Shown: positions 33,200 to 42,900, counted from the first letter of the stretch. The stretch: 64,000 bases of DNA from Exiguobacterium sp. s193 (GCF_018618755.1 NZ_JACSMR010000007.1:1-64000); one strand, 5' to 3'. The notes: generated by a model not told the origin, from the letters alone. A program made the numbers and translations.

Positions 33200-33583
33200 T
33201 GTAGACAAACTCTTAAGAAGCGTGAGCATGCGATAACGAGAGACAATCCGTTCGCGCTTCTCTGTCTCGTCTTCAAAGCGGCAATCGGTCACGCCGCTAT
33301 AACAAAGTTGCAGGGTCGCAACCGATTGATTTTCGCGGTTCTAAGCGATTCGAGACGGATTGCGCTCTAAATCGTCTGCCTGCTCGGCTTTCCCTCACGG
33401 TATTATCTAAAAAGCGTCGCGTTTCGTTGACTCCTACGGGGAAAAGTGCGCTTATAACGCACTTTTAGAGGCAGGCAAGACCCTGCTTCTTGTCCGTGAG
33501 GATCAAGGAGCAACGGCTTGCGCCTCGCCCGAGGAAAACAACGAAAAAAGACGCTTGATCTCCCGATGGCATGTTGTCTACAG
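33200..33583. repeat. Dispersed structured repeat, type II, copy B with terminal inverted repeats
   Basis: This 384-base element opens TGTAGACAA and ends TTGTCTACA(G), with further loose inverted similarity inside (CATGCGAT... and its counterpart). It contains the 115-base middle module and the core GTTGACTCCTACGGGGAAAAG, GAGGCAGGCAAGACCCTGC, CGGCTTGCGCCTCGCCCGAGG. It has no coding capacity. It is bracketed by two direct copies of a 23-base hairpin, reading like a target duplication. The element fills most of the gap between the CobW and hydrolase genes. Confidence 0.88.
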
Positions 33584-33587
33584 CCTG

Positions 33588-33610
33588 CGCCTTCCCGTCA
33601 TGAGAAGGCA
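33588..33610. repeat. Right hairpin copy flanking repeat B
   Basis: Direct copy of the 33172-33194 hairpin with one substitution (CTTCCCG for CTTCTCG). No T-run follows on the minus strand. Confidence 0.8.
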
Positions 33611-33634
33611 TTTGAGTCGGATCACTGCTGCTAT

Positions 33635-34504
33635 TCAATCAAAAAAGGACGTTTGAATCAAATGAACGACCGTTTCCGCCGCGTCTTTCGAAAAACCGGC
33701 AATCGTGTAATGGTTCGTATTCGGTATCACATGAAACGTCGCATCCGGTAAACTCTCGGCAAACCGTTCATGGGCTGCATTGATCCGCTTCGTCAATTGC
33801 GGGTGCAGCCATTTTTCCGGCATCCCGCCTGCCCAGTCGGAAGCCGATAACACAAGGATTGGCGGTGTGACGTGTGAGACGAGTTGTAAAACATGCTGAT
33901 TGTTGGCTTCGACGGTCTGCCATTCGTCAAGCGTCCCCCGCCAGTGGTTTTTCCGTGCCATGTTCCGCCACATCGGCACACGGTCTGCTTGCGGAAGACT
34001 CGTGAACATCCGTGCCCCCAGATTGTCCGGAATCAGCCAGGCGAGTGGCCGGACGTGACTCAAAACATATAAAAAACGATTCCATTCCTCTTGCGTCCGT
34101 TCGTACCAATTCGGCAGTTCCGCGTCGACTTCGGGATGCGACGGGTCGAGCAGGACGATGCCGACCGTCTCGTCCGGACGACGGCGGCCGAGTTCGAGCG
34201 AGATGTAGGCACCAAGCGAATGACCAATCAGGACGAACGGTCCGCTCATGCCTAGCAAATCGAGGACACGTTCCAGTTCATCCGCTTGTCGGGTAAACAA
34301 ACGTTTCGTTTTCCCACGCGACGACTTGCCGTAACCGAGCCGTGAATATTCAAAGACCCGACCGAGTTTCAGTAACTCTCCCCGTAACCAGCCCCACTGG
34401 TGATGGCTCGACATCATCCCGTGGTCGAGGATGAACGTCACATTCCCCGTTCCGGTCAGGCGGGTATCAAACCGTCCATCCGCTGTCTCAACAATCCGTT
34501 CCAT
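33635..34504 (-). CDS. Alpha/beta hydrolase
   Basis: This 289-residue soluble enzyme has the nucleophile elbow GHSLGAY (Ser, centre of the motif), an oxyanion region in the LDHGMMSSHHQWGWL segment, and a C-terminal NTNHYTIAGF supplying the catalytic His. DPSHPEVD may hold a further acidic residue. Substrate is unknown. AGGAGAGGG is 7 bases before the ATG. It lies 12 bases downstream of the DinB-type gene, itself overlapping the GrpB gene, so the three form one operon. Confidence 0.88.
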   Translation of the reverse strand: MERIVETADGRFDTRLTGTGNVTFILDHGMMSSHHQWGWLRGELLKLGRVFEYSRLGYGKSSRGKTKRLFTRQADELERVLDLLGMSGPFVLIGHSLGAYISLELGRRRPDETVGIVLLDPSHPEVDAELPNWYERTQEEWNRFLYVLSHVRPLAWLIPDNLGARMFTSLPQADRVPMWRNMARKNHWRGTLDEWQTVEANNQHVLQLVSHVTPPILVLSASDWAGGMPEKWLHPQLTKRINAAHERFAESLPDATFHVIPNTNHYTIAGFSKDAAETVVHLIQTSFFD

Positions 34505-34516
34505 TTCAACCCTCTC

Positions 34517-34963
34517 CTATTCAAACAAATCCAACTTAATGTCATAACCAAGCAGATTTAAGTAATCAAATAATTGTGACCGGTGATGATACAAGTGGAC
34601 GGCCGCTTCCATCAACCAACCGGACGAACTGTCTGCGACGCCCCAGTAGGTCGGTTCCGTCGCAAAACCGCACGCCAGCCGGTCTTGATAATACTGCCAC
34701 GACTGATCCAAGCGGTCGGTAAGCTGATTGGGCGGCACCGGGATGGCATAAAACCGTGCCATCTCGGAAGCTGTCGCTCCGGTCGCAATCCGTAAATCCG
34801 CTTCGAGCAACACGGCAAGATGGGCGGCGACTTCATAAACGGACCGTTTCCCCGGAATCGGCTGCTTCTCCCAGTCGTCCGGTCGGATCAACTGGATCAG
34901 TTCCCGGGTCGTCCGGACACCGACGGCGACGTGCCGTTGTAATGCTTCCTGCCACTCATCCAC
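34517..34963 (-). CDS. DinB-like superfamily protein
   Basis: This 148-residue four-helix protein opens DEWQEALQRHVAVGVRTTRELI and has later helices with AAHLAVLLEADLRIA and LMEAAVHLYHHRSQLFDYL. The His positions in AAHL and LYHHRSQ suit the DinB metal site. The start is GTG at 34963, overlapping the stop of the upstream GrpB gene (GTGGATGA), so translation is probably coupled. A much longer upstream extension in frame lies over the GrpB gene and was rejected. DinB proteins are often thiol-dependent transferases; the role here is unknown. Confidence 0.78.
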   Translation of the reverse strand: MDEWQEALQRHVAVGVRTTRELIQLIRPDDWEKQPIPGKRSVYEVAAHLAVLLEADLRIATGATASEMARFYAIPVPPNQLTDRLDQSWQYYQDRLACGFATEPTYWGVADSSSGWLMEAAVHLYHHRSQLFDYLNLLGYDIKLDLFE

Positions 34964-35471
34964 GGTACCACCATGCGAGCGCCCGCTGTTCCATTTCTTT
35001 GACGAACGCATCCTTGCCGGCGATGTAGGACTCGATGTCGACCGGATACTGCTCCGCCAGTTGTTCTTTGATAGCGCTATAGGCGACGACTTCATCCGGA
35101 TGCTGTCGTAAGTAATCGCGAAAGACGACATGACGCCTGATTTCCGGACTGCCTTCTGCATAGAGATGGATATGGTGTGTCCGGTTATCGTCGCCTTTTC
35201 GGTAGTAGCGCCGTCCCGGCATACCGAACTCGCCTTTCACTTCGTAACCGAGTGCTTCCATCGCCGTATCAAACGATTCAATGTCACCCAGCGTATCGAC
35301 GACCGGTAAGATGTCGATGATCGGTTTTGCCGATAGTCCCGGGACCGATGTACTGCCGATGTGATGGACGGCACGCAATCGCCCACCGAAAACCGTCCGC
35401 AATCGTGCCGCTTCCGTCTCAAACATTTTTCCCCACACTTCTTGATACGGTGTAACGATGACTTGTCTCAT
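34956..35471 (-). CDS. GrpB family nucleotidyltransferase-fold protein
   Basis: This 171-residue protein has the family core HHIGSTSVPGLSAKPIIDILPVV, a nucleotidyltransferase-like GS...D-x-D pattern, then RTHHIHLYAEGSPE and FRDYLRQHPD typical of GrpB/UPF0157. The substrate is not established for the family. AGGAGAGGG precedes the ATG. First gene of the GrpB-DinB-hydrolase operon. Confidence 0.9.
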   Translation of the reverse strand: MRQVIVTPYQEVWGKMFETEAARLRTVFGGRLRAVHHIGSTSVPGLSAKPIIDILPVVDTLGDIESFDTAMEALGYEVKGEFGMPGRRYYRKGDDNRTHHIHLYAEGSPEIRRHVVFRDYLRQHPDEVVAYSAIKEQLAEQYPVDIESYIAGKDAFVKEMEQRALAWWYRG

Positions 35472-35516
35472 AACGACCCTCTCCTCTTCTGTTAGTATGC
35501 CAGTTTTTTAAGCAAA

Positions 35517-35550
35517 ACAAAACGACCTCACGCGTGCGAGGTCGTTTTCG
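35517..35550. terminator. Bidirectional intrinsic terminator
   Basis: AAAACGACCTC pairs with GAGGTCGTTTT around CACGCGTGC. It ends the large nucleotidase gene on the minus strand and precedes the GrpB operon. Confidence 0.88.
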
Positions 35551-35555
35551 TCTGC

Positions 35556-38273
35556 TTATTTTTTTGTAAGGAAGTAACGTGATTGATCGAGACGATCTTT
35601 TGCTGTGTAGACATTGAGTTTATAAGACCCCGTCGCAAGACCCGTCCGCATTTTCAAGACGTAGTTGCCGTGGTTGTCGGCGACGTCCTGGGCAATCAAT
35701 TGATAGCCGGTGCTCGTTTTTTCGAACAGACGGACGATTTGACGTTTTTCGACTTTGCCCGTCAACGTCTTTTTACCTGTCCATTTTTTGACCGGGTACG
35801 TGTTTTTAATCGTGAATGATGCTTTTTTTGTAACTTTGTGTGAGATATCCGTCGACTTGACTGTGTATGTCCCTGTCGTCAGACCGTTTTTGACAGGAAG
35901 CTTAAAGCCGCTCGCTGTTGTTTTCGCTTTGGCGATTTTCGTTGAACCTTTGTACAGCGTGACATCAAGTCCTGCTGTCGCTTTACCCGTCAAGACCGTC
36001 GAACCGTAGACGGCCGACTTTTTATCGATTGCCGGTGTCGCGACGAAGCCTGTTCCGACCGTGACCGTTGCTGATTTTTTCATGAATCCGAGTTCCGAGA
36101 CGACCGTCAGTTTGTCACGGAGCTTCACCGGACGAACTGTTACGGAATACTTCCCTGTTTCGTCAGCAGTCGCCGTTCCGAGTACCGTTTCTCCATGTTT
36201 TACTGTAATCTTCGCTCCGGCAACGGCTGTTCCCGTGACGACTTTCGCTCCCGGTTTGACGGTTGCGACGCTAACGTTGAAGTTTTTCATCGGCACGTTC
36301 ATTTCGAACTTCAGGAACGTTCCTGTTTCACCGGCACGTGTCACGCCTGTGTTCGTGATGCCTTCGTAGCGGTTCGTGTAGTTTGCTGCTGCTTCTGCCG
36401 AATCGAAGTTGACCGTCATCGGTTTGCTCGCGACAAGTGACCAGTTCGCATCAGCTTTATAATCAACCGGTTGTTTTGACTGGATGAAGTCTGAGATGAC
36501 GTTCCGTGTTTCGTACGCTGACTTGTAGACGATGTTCTTCCCGCCGCCAAGACCCGGGAACGTGGCGCTGCCGGCACGATAGTTGTTTGTCGCAACAAGG
36601 AATTCTTGTTCATCCGTGATTTCCTTACCTTGATACTTGATGTTTTGAACGCGGTTCGCGTCCTCTTTGACGACAACACCGTTGTAGTCATACTTTGCCG
36701 GTTTCGTGATGTCGATTTCGTACGTCAGACCGTCGAGGATATCGAAGTTGTAACTGCGGAAATCTTTGTTTAACAAGTCTGTTTGTTCGCCTGATACTTC
36801 ATTGAATTGACCGGCAGACATTTCGAGCCAGTTCTTAACGTCAGCCCCTGTGACTTTGACGACTTCAAGCGTGTTCGGATAGACATACAGATCAGCGACG
36901 TTTTTCAGTGCAATCGGACCTTTTTTAATCAACGTATAATCTGCCGCGTTGACTTGATTCCGCCCGCCTGTTTTAAATGGGGCACCGGCAGATAAGAGTG
37001 GCAAATCTTTATATTTCGCGAGTTCCGCATTTTCTTTAAGTTGTTTCTCGACGTACCATTTTTGTGCATTCGTAACGAACTGGACCGAGTCATCATCTTG
37101 GACGAGCGCAAAGAAGCTTTGGATGTCGTCATTGATCGTTCCGACTTCCTGACGGATGTACTCGAGTGTTCCTTGATGTGCTTTCTCGATCAGCTTGACA
37201 GCACCTGCATCAGCGACCGTCTCTTTCGTGACATCAGCAAGTTTCGCTCCGGCTGTATCGACTGTCCACTTGCCGTCGACTTGTTTTAATTGCAGGTCGA
37301 TGACACCGACATTTTTCCCTTGTGTGTTCGCCATGACGACCGGTTTCCCGTTGATGAGCCCTTTTTCTGCATCGACGTTCGGTAATTTATTGAAGGCCGA
37401 TGTCGCGTCCGGGAACTTTCCGTGTTGGTGACCGGTCATCAAGACATCGATGTCGGCAATTTTTGATAACGCATAGCCGACGTTTTCATCGCCGTCTTTT
37501 TGGTCGATCGTATCCCCGATTCCTGTATGTGCGAGCGCGACGACAACATCTGCGCCGGCATCTTTTAATTTTTTCGCTGTTGCTTTAGCCGTCGGAATGA
37601 TATCTTCCGCCGTTACTTTCCCCGTTAAGTTCCCGGCATCCCATGCCATGATTTGTGGCGTGACGACACCGAAGACGCCGACTTTGACTGTTTTCGGTTG
37701 ATTGTTCTGGTCCATCACTTGACGTTCAATGATTTGATAGTCTTTGCCATCTTTATTGTAGTCCGAGACGATTGGTTTTTTCGTCACAGCGTCGAGAACA
37801 TTCGAGTTGACGAACTTGATCGAGCCGCTAGAAGCACTCATCGCCGACTTCAGGAAGTCGAGTCCGAAGTTGAACTCGTGGTTGCCGAGTGTGACCGCGT
37901 CGTAACCGAGGTATTCCATTAATTCATACATCGGGTGTTTGCCTTTGTTGCCTTTATCGTACTGATTTTTGACATAATCCCCGAACGGTGTGCCTTGAAG
38001 AGTATCCCCGTTATCGAACAGGAAGCTGTTGGCTTCGCCGACGACGTTCTGTTGCTGTTTGATGACCGTCGCTGCTTTGACAAGACCAATCGACTCATCT
38101 TGCGCGTCTTTGAAGTAATCGTAGTTCATCGAGTTCGTATGTAAATCCGTTGTTTCTAGAAAACGTAGTTTGACGACACTGTCATCTGCTGCAAGTGTTT
38201 TGACTTGGATGACCGGTGCTAACATCGGTGCGATCAACGTGGTAGCGATAATAATTTTTGTAGCCTGTTTCAT
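35556..38273 (-). CDS. Secreted 2',3'-cyclic-nucleotide phosphodiesterase / 3'(5')-nucleotidase, YfkN-like
   Basis: This 905-residue exported enzyme scavenges phosphate and nucleosides from nucleotides. The signal peptide (about 1-29, ending KTLAA) is followed by a calcineurin-like metallophosphatase domain with TTDLHTN (41-47), FDNGDT (87-91) and GNHEFNFG (130-137). A 5'-nucleotidase C-terminal domain (about 380-600) holds NNYRAGS and FPGLGGG. Three or more Ig-like beta domains (about 640-905, e.g. GTAVAGAKITVKHGETVLGTATADE) likely reach through or bind the wall. No sortase LPxTG motif is seen. AGGGGG precedes the ATG. Single gene. Confidence 0.93.
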   Translation of the reverse strand: MKQATKIIIATTLIAPMLAPVIQVKTLAADDSVVKLRFLETTDLHTNSMNYDYFKDAQDESIGLVKAATVIKQQQNVVGEANSFLFDNGDTLQGTPFGDYVKNQYDKGNKGKHPMYELMEYLGYDAVTLGNHEFNFGLDFLKSAMSASSGSIKFVNSNVLDAVTKKPIVSDYNKDGKDYQIIERQVMDQNNQPKTVKVGVFGVVTPQIMAWDAGNLTGKVTAEDIIPTAKATAKKLKDAGADVVVALAHTGIGDTIDQKDGDENVGYALSKIADIDVLMTGHQHGKFPDATSAFNKLPNVDAEKGLINGKPVVMANTQGKNVGVIDLQLKQVDGKWTVDTAGAKLADVTKETVADAGAVKLIEKAHQGTLEYIRQEVGTINDDIQSFFALVQDDDSVQFVTNAQKWYVEKQLKENAELAKYKDLPLLSAGAPFKTGGRNQVNAADYTLIKKGPIALKNVADLYVYPNTLEVVKVTGADVKNWLEMSAGQFNEVSGEQTDLLNKDFRSYNFDILDGLTYEIDITKPAKYDYNGVVVKEDANRVQNIKYQGKEITDEQEFLVATNNYRAGSATFPGLGGGKNIVYKSAYETRNVISDFIQSKQPVDYKADANWSLVASKPMTVNFDSAEAAANYTNRYEGITNTGVTRAGETGTFLKFEMNVPMKNFNVSVATVKPGAKVVTGTAVAGAKITVKHGETVLGTATADETGKYSVTVRPVKLRDKLTVVSELGFMKKSATVTVGTGFVATPAIDKKSAVYGSTVLTGKATAGLDVTLYKGSTKIAKAKTTASGFKLPVKNGLTTGTYTVKSTDISHKVTKKASFTIKNTYPVKKWTGKKTLTGKVEKRQIVRLFEKTSTGYQLIAQDVADNHGNYVLKMRTGLATGSYKLNVYTAKDRLDQSRYFLTKK

Positions 38274-38439
38274 CTGGTTTCCCCCTAAGAAATAAATGAC
38301 TGCTCAATTAATTTAACACGCTTTCATTGTAGCTTATAGCCTCTTTGAATAGGTCGGACATCCGTCTTATTTAACCTTCTTAACTAATTCCACAAATTGG
38401 GTTTACAACGGCTTTACACTTTTACAAAACCGTTATTTC

Positions 38440-38476
38440 GAAAAAAAAACCGCTCCCCGAACTTACGGGAAACGGT
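38440..38476 (-). terminator. Intrinsic terminator of the polytopic membrane protein gene
   Basis: CCGTTTCCCG pairs with CGGGGAGCGG (one mismatch) and is followed by TTTTTTTTT on the minus strand. Confidence 0.9.
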
Positions 38477-38482
38477 CATCCT

Positions 38483-39898
38483 TCATCTATCAACCGGGCG
38501 TTGTCGTTTAATCGCAAACCCTATGAAACCGGCAATCAGTGCCAGGACTGAAGCGTAAAGAACCGTTGTAACTACCGCCGTCTCCTGGCTCAAGCTGACG
38601 AGGGCGTCGTCTTGCCACAAGAGTGCAAATGACGTGCCCGTCAGCGAACAGATGAACCAGCTGATCAACCCGGTCGTCACGGCAAACAGGACAGGATCAT
38701 ATAACCGTCTAAAGGCACGGATGCTGACGAGGATATAAACGATAATCGGGACAAACAGAAACAGCCAAAATGGAAACGGTTTGTCCTGTTCGACTTGATC
38801 AGCAACAGCCGGTTGACCGGCCGATCTGGCATCCATCGCGAGGACGACATTCCGTGCCGTGCCATAATCGACCGCATCGAGCGTCAGCCGGGTATCCGAT
38901 AAATCAGGCCGTTCGCCACCGATGACGGTCAGCAATTGATTCGTGACATGCTCGGCGTCGATTCGGTTGACGACGTCATCAATCGACTGTTTCAATCGTG
39001 TCACGTCAGTCTCGCCATTCAAGAACGTCACTGGCACATTCAATTTTGCGCCGAGGACATTCGCCTTATAGGTCACTTGACTGCCGTGCATCAAGTCATA
39101 CCAGCCGTCACTGCCCGCGTTCAGACTCGACACGGTCAACCACGTCCGGGCCGAGGCATCACCGCTGTATTTCGTTTCATCCGTCACCGTAAAGTACAGC
39201 TGGACACTGCTTGCGACGAGCAGGATGACGATCGCGGCACGGGCAGCCGCTGTCATGCCGGACAATTGCCGTGGATAAAACGCTAGATAAAACAGACCGG
39301 CCAGGAAAAGTAACATAAAGATTCCGTTCCAGACGGTCGCTTGACGAATCGTCAAAACCTCAATCCCGAGCGCCGTGTTGAGCGTAAAAGCGTATAACAC
39401 GAGACTTGCTGCTAAAAAGCTGACTGTCCGAATCGTCCACGTCACGCGTGTGGCACCAATCCGTAAGATTAAAAATAAAATCAGGAACAGACCGATTCCG
39501 AAGACGGATAAAAAAGGACTGCCGTAAACGGCGCGAAACGTCAACGGTTCTAAAACTTGGTTAAGGTCAATCCCGAAAATCGACAAGATGTTCCCGGCAT
39601 CGTTTGCACCAAGGAGTTGGTTGATGCCACCCTCTTTGACGGCTTCCGGTAACGCGACGTCGATGCCGCTGATGAAAAAAAGTAAGAATACGAGCGTCAA
39701 TTCGAGCGTCGTCCATGACACGTCAGCCCGCTGCATCAGTTCGACGAACGATTGATAATCGGCAGAGCCTTCAACTTGTTGGACAAGGATGGTCATCACA
39801 CCAAACAGGACAAGAAAGCCGACACAGGCGAGTAAAACGCCGAACAGGATGTTGCGTAACATATGCGAGCGTTCCTTTCGCTGTTGTCTGCGCTCCAT
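38483..39898 (-). CDS. Large polytopic membrane protein with an extracytoplasmic domain, unknown function
   Basis: Not recognised. This 471-residue protein has a basic start (MERRQQRKERSH), about six to seven hydrophobic helices in the first half and three near the C-terminus. Between them is a 150-residue soluble section (about 240-390) with Thr/Asp-rich strands and helices. The start was set by GGGAGG 7 bases upstream, and upstream in-frame codons lack coding character. It is transcribed alone between the nucleotidase and adhE genes. Confidence 0.72.
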   Translation of the reverse strand: MERRQQRKERSHMLRNILFGVLLACVGFLVLFGVMTILVQQVEGSADYQSFVELMQRADVSWTTLELTLVFLLFFISGIDVALPEAVKEGGINQLLGANDAGNILSIFGIDLNQVLEPLTFRAVYGSPFLSVFGIGLFLILFLILRIGATRVTWTIRTVSFLAASLVLYAFTLNTALGIEVLTIRQATVWNGIFMLLFLAGLFYLAFYPRQLSGMTAAARAAIVILLVASSVQLYFTVTDETKYSGDASARTWLTVSSLNAGSDGWYDLMHGSQVTYKANVLGAKLNVPVTFLNGETDVTRLKQSIDDVVNRIDAEHVTNQLLTVIGGERPDLSDTRLTLDAVDYGTARNVVLAMDARSAGQPAVADQVEQDKPFPFWLFLFVPIIVYILVSIRAFRRLYDPVLFAVTTGLISWFICSLTGTSFALLWQDDALVSLSQETAVVTTVLYASVLALIAGFIGFAIKRQRPVDR

Positions 39899-40087
39899 AC
39901 AAGCACCTCCCAATTTAATTAGAGTGTTTGTATTGTTATTCCTGTTCCAGGTGATTTGAAAACGAATCCTGCAAAAATAACAAAACCAGATCGTCATTCA
40001 TGCAGTGACACCCTACCGGCTGCAATTGATTCATATGTCCCGACGCGTCAGGACTATTACTGTTTACTGCTTTCCCTCCAGACGAAA

Positions 40088-40116
40088 GCCTTGCCTCCGT
40101 CGACCGGAAGCAAGGC
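40088..40116 (-). terminator. Hairpin after adhE
   Basis: GCCTTGCTTCCG pairs with CGGAGGCAAGGC around a short loop and is followed on the minus strand by TTTCGTC, a weak T-run. The 190 bases from here to the next gene contain nothing else recognisable. Confidence 0.65.
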
Positions 40117-40144
40117 TCTTTTATTGCCATGATTGTTTTCTCTC

Positions 40145-42739
40145 TTACACACCTTCGTAGGCAAGTTCCATGATGTGGCGCAGTTCCGTCACAAGCGGCA
40201 TTTTCGGATTCGCTGTCGTACATTGATCTTCGAACGCATCGACGGCCATCTTGTCGAGTTTCGCTTCAAAGTCGGCTTTTTTGATGCCTTGGGCTTTGAA
40301 TGACATTTTGATGTTCAACTGTTGTCCGAGTTCTGTGATCGCTTGGATCAAGGACTCGACACCTTGTTCCGTCGTCGCTGCCGGAAGTCCGAGGTAACGG
40401 GCGATTTCCGCGTACCGTTCATCGGCGATGAATGATTCATATTTCGGGAACGAAGCGAGTTTCGTCGGTTTCGCCGCATTGTAGCGGATGACGTGTGGCA
40501 TCAGAATCGCATTCGTCCGACCGTGTGGCGTGTGGAACTCCCCACCGATTTTGTGCGCGATCGAGTGGTTGATCCCGAGGAAGGCATTGGCGAACGCCAT
40601 GCCGGCCATCGTTGAGGCATTGTGAACTTTTTCGCGTGCTTCGGCGTCTGATCCATTTGCATAAGCACGTGGCAAGTACTCAAAGATCATCTTGATCGCT
40701 TTTAATGCCAGTCCATCCGTATAGTCGTTCGCAAGGACCGAGACGAATGCTTCCGTCGCATGGGTCAGGACGTCCATTCCGGTGTCAGCCGTAATCGATG
40801 CCGGGACCGTCATGACGAATTCCGGATCGATGATCGCGACGTCTGGTGTTAACGCATAATCAGCAATCGGATACTTGACGTTTTTCTCTTTGTCCGTGAT
40901 GACGGTGAATGGTGTCACTTCAGAGCCTGTACCGGATGTCGTCGGAATCGCGACGAACTTCGCTTTGTTACCGAGCGCCGGGAATTTATAGGCCCGTTTC
41001 CGGATATCGAGGAATTTTTGACGTAAGTTCGAGAACGTTTCGTTCGGTTGCTCGTAGAAGAGCCACATCCCTTTCGCAGCATCCATCGCTGATCCGCCAC
41101 CGAGGGCAATAATCAAGTCCGGTTTAAAATCACGCATCGCTTGCGCACCGACTTGGACGGTTGTTACCGATGGATCCGGTTCGACTTGGTCGAAGATCCG
41201 GTAACTGACGCCTGCCGGCAAGTTACGGATGACTTTGTCGGCATAGCCGAACTCAACCATCGCTTGATCAGTGACGATCAACGCCCGTGAGACATTTTGA
41301 ATCGATTTCAAGTATTGGACTGAATTTTTTTCAAAGAAAATCTTTTCCGGTACTTTAAACCACTGCATGTTCACGCGTCGTCTCGCCACCTTTTTGACAT
41401 TGAGTAGATGTTTCGCCGTTACGTTTTCAGAAACCGAGTTTTTCCCGTATGAACCGCAACCGAGTGTCAGCGATGGTGTCAATTCGTTGTACAGGTCACC
41501 AATCCCACCGTGAGCCGACGGACTGTTGACGAGAATCCGGCAAGCTTTCATCCGGAGACCAAACGCTGTCATCAAGTCGTCATTCGTCGTGTGGATGACC
41601 GCCGTGTGACCAAGTCCACCGATTTCAAGCATCCGTTCCGCGACATGGAACGCGTCTTCCGTTGATTGGACGCTATACGCACCGAGGACCGGACTTAATT
41701 TTTCATGAGAGAGTGGTTCTTCTGAGCCGACTTTTTCAAGCTCTGCGACGAGCATGACGGTGTTGCTCGGGACGTCGATGCCGGCTTTTGCTGCGATCCA
41801 GGTTGCCGGTTTTCCGACGATGTCAGCATTGACGGCACATGTATCGGTTTTGATGACAAGCGCTTCGAGACGTTTTTTCTCGTCCGGCGTACAGAAGTAG
41901 CAGCCGAGTGCTTCCATCTCTGCCCGGACTTCCGCGTAGATTTCTTGATCGACGATGACCGCTTGTTCCGATGCACAAATCATGCCATTATCAAACGTTT
42001 TTGAGAGGACGAGATCGCTGACGGCACGTTTGATTTTTGCTGTTTTTTCGATGTAGCACGGGACGTTCCCCGGTCCGACACCGAGTGCCGGTTTACCTGT
42101 TGAATAGGCTGATTTGACCATGCCGGCTCCGCCTGTCGCGAGGACCATTGCAATATCCGTGTGGTTCATCAAAACTTTTGTTGCTTCGAGTGACGGTTGT
42201 TCGACCCACTGGATGCAGTCACGGGGTGCACCGGCTTTGACGGCCGCGTCGCGTAATGTTTTTGCTGCTTCGAGTGAACAGTTTTGAGCGGATGGATGGA
42301 ACGCGAACACGATCGGGTTACGTGTTTTAATTGCAATCAACGCTTTGAACATCGTCGTTGATGTCGGATTCGTCACAGGTGTGACGCCACAGACGACACC
42401 GACCGGTTCCGCGATGTACGTGATACCGTTTTGAACATCTTCTTCTAAGATACCGACCGTTTTTTCCTCACGGAGACTATTATAGATATATTCCGTCGCA
42501 AACATGTTTTTAATCATTTTATCTTCAAAGACACCACGTCCTGTTTCTTCAACGGCGAGTCGCGCCAGTTCAACGTGACGTTCAAGACCGGCGAGCGCCA
42601 TGTCCCGGACGATTGTATCGATTTTTGTTTGATCAAATGTCAGTAATTCTTGAAGTGCCGTTTGACCTTTCGCGACGATTTGATTGATGGATTGTTCGAC
42701 AGGTGATACGTCTTGTTTGATTTTTTCTTTGACAGCCAT
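40145..42739 (-). CDS. adhE: Bifunctional acetaldehyde-CoA / alcohol dehydrogenase
   Basis: This 864-residue fusion enzyme reduces acetyl-CoA to acetaldehyde and then ethanol with two NADH, a key fermentative sink. The N-terminal aldehyde dehydrogenase (1-440) has catalytic Cys255 in FDNGMICASEQ. A linker leads to an iron-dependent alcohol dehydrogenase (about 455-864) with GGGSAMDAAKGMW for NAD binding and conserved His residues in NHSIAHKIGGEFHTPHGRTN for iron. The start is ATG 42739 behind GGGAGG; the upstream in-frame extension is leader. Dyad elements upstream suggest Rex- or Fnr-type redox control. Confidence 0.97.
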   Translation of the reverse strand: MAVKEKIKQDVSPVEQSINQIVAKGQTALQELLTFDQTKIDTIVRDMALAGLERHVELARLAVEETGRGVFEDKMIKNMFATEYIYNSLREEKTVGILEEDVQNGITYIAEPVGVVCGVTPVTNPTSTTMFKALIAIKTRNPIVFAFHPSAQNCSLEAAKTLRDAAVKAGAPRDCIQWVEQPSLEATKVLMNHTDIAMVLATGGAGMVKSAYSTGKPALGVGPGNVPCYIEKTAKIKRAVSDLVLSKTFDNGMICASEQAVIVDQEIYAEVRAEMEALGCYFCTPDEKKRLEALVIKTDTCAVNADIVGKPATWIAAKAGIDVPSNTVMLVAELEKVGSEEPLSHEKLSPVLGAYSVQSTEDAFHVAERMLEIGGLGHTAVIHTTNDDLMTAFGLRMKACRILVNSPSAHGGIGDLYNELTPSLTLGCGSYGKNSVSENVTAKHLLNVKKVARRRVNMQWFKVPEKIFFEKNSVQYLKSIQNVSRALIVTDQAMVEFGYADKVIRNLPAGVSYRIFDQVEPDPSVTTVQVGAQAMRDFKPDLIIALGGGSAMDAAKGMWLFYEQPNETFSNLRQKFLDIRKRAYKFPALGNKAKFVAIPTTSGTGSEVTPFTVITDKEKNVKYPIADYALTPDVAIIDPEFVMTVPASITADTGMDVLTHATEAFVSVLANDYTDGLALKAIKMIFEYLPRAYANGSDAEAREKVHNASTMAGMAFANAFLGINHSIAHKIGGEFHTPHGRTNAILMPHVIRYNAAKPTKLASFPKYESFIADERYAEIARYLGLPAATTEQGVESLIQAITELGQQLNIKMSFKAQGIKKADFEAKLDKMAVDAFEDQCTTANPKMPLVTELRHIMELAYEGV

Positions 42740-42824
42740 GTTAGGTTTCCTCCCTATTTTGGAACGAATCTGAGTCTGCATTTCCCTACTAGATGTTAGG
42801 AATGCCAAGCTGATATTCAATAGT

Positions 42825-42842
42825 TTGTGCTTTCCTTCACAA
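42825..42842. promoter_or_regulatory. Rex-like dyad upstream of adhE
   Basis: TTGTGCTTTCCTTCACAA keeps the outer TTGTG/CACAA of the Rex box (TTGTGAAnnnnTTCACAA) with a degenerate left inner half. It lies 86 bases before the adhE start. Confidence 0.5.
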
Positions 42843-42884
42843 ATCAATCATACCGCCTTTTTTGAGATTTGTGCATGACCATCC

Positions 42885-42900
42885 TGTGAACTATTTCACA
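42885..42900. promoter_or_regulatory. Rex/Fnr-type dyad between adhE and the carbonic anhydrase gene
   Basis: TGTGAACTATTTCACA is an exact TGTGA-n6-TCACA palindrome (Crp/Fnr consensus) and also matches the Rex core TGTGAAnnnnTTCACA. Either regulator would fit the fermentative adhE gene. Confidence 0.65.

Noticed and set aside
34964-35161. N-terminal extension of the DinB-like gene over the GrpB gene
   Set aside because: The overlapping part is the GrpB frame's shadow; the DinB fold begins at the GTG that overlaps the GrpB stop.
39936-40140. Small open frame after adhE on the minus strand
   Set aside because: It reads through the adhE terminator hairpin, has no ribosome binding site and no coding character.
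40145-42739. Many open frames on the opposite strand of adhE and of neighbouring long genes
   Set aside because: All are shadows of strongly coding genes.
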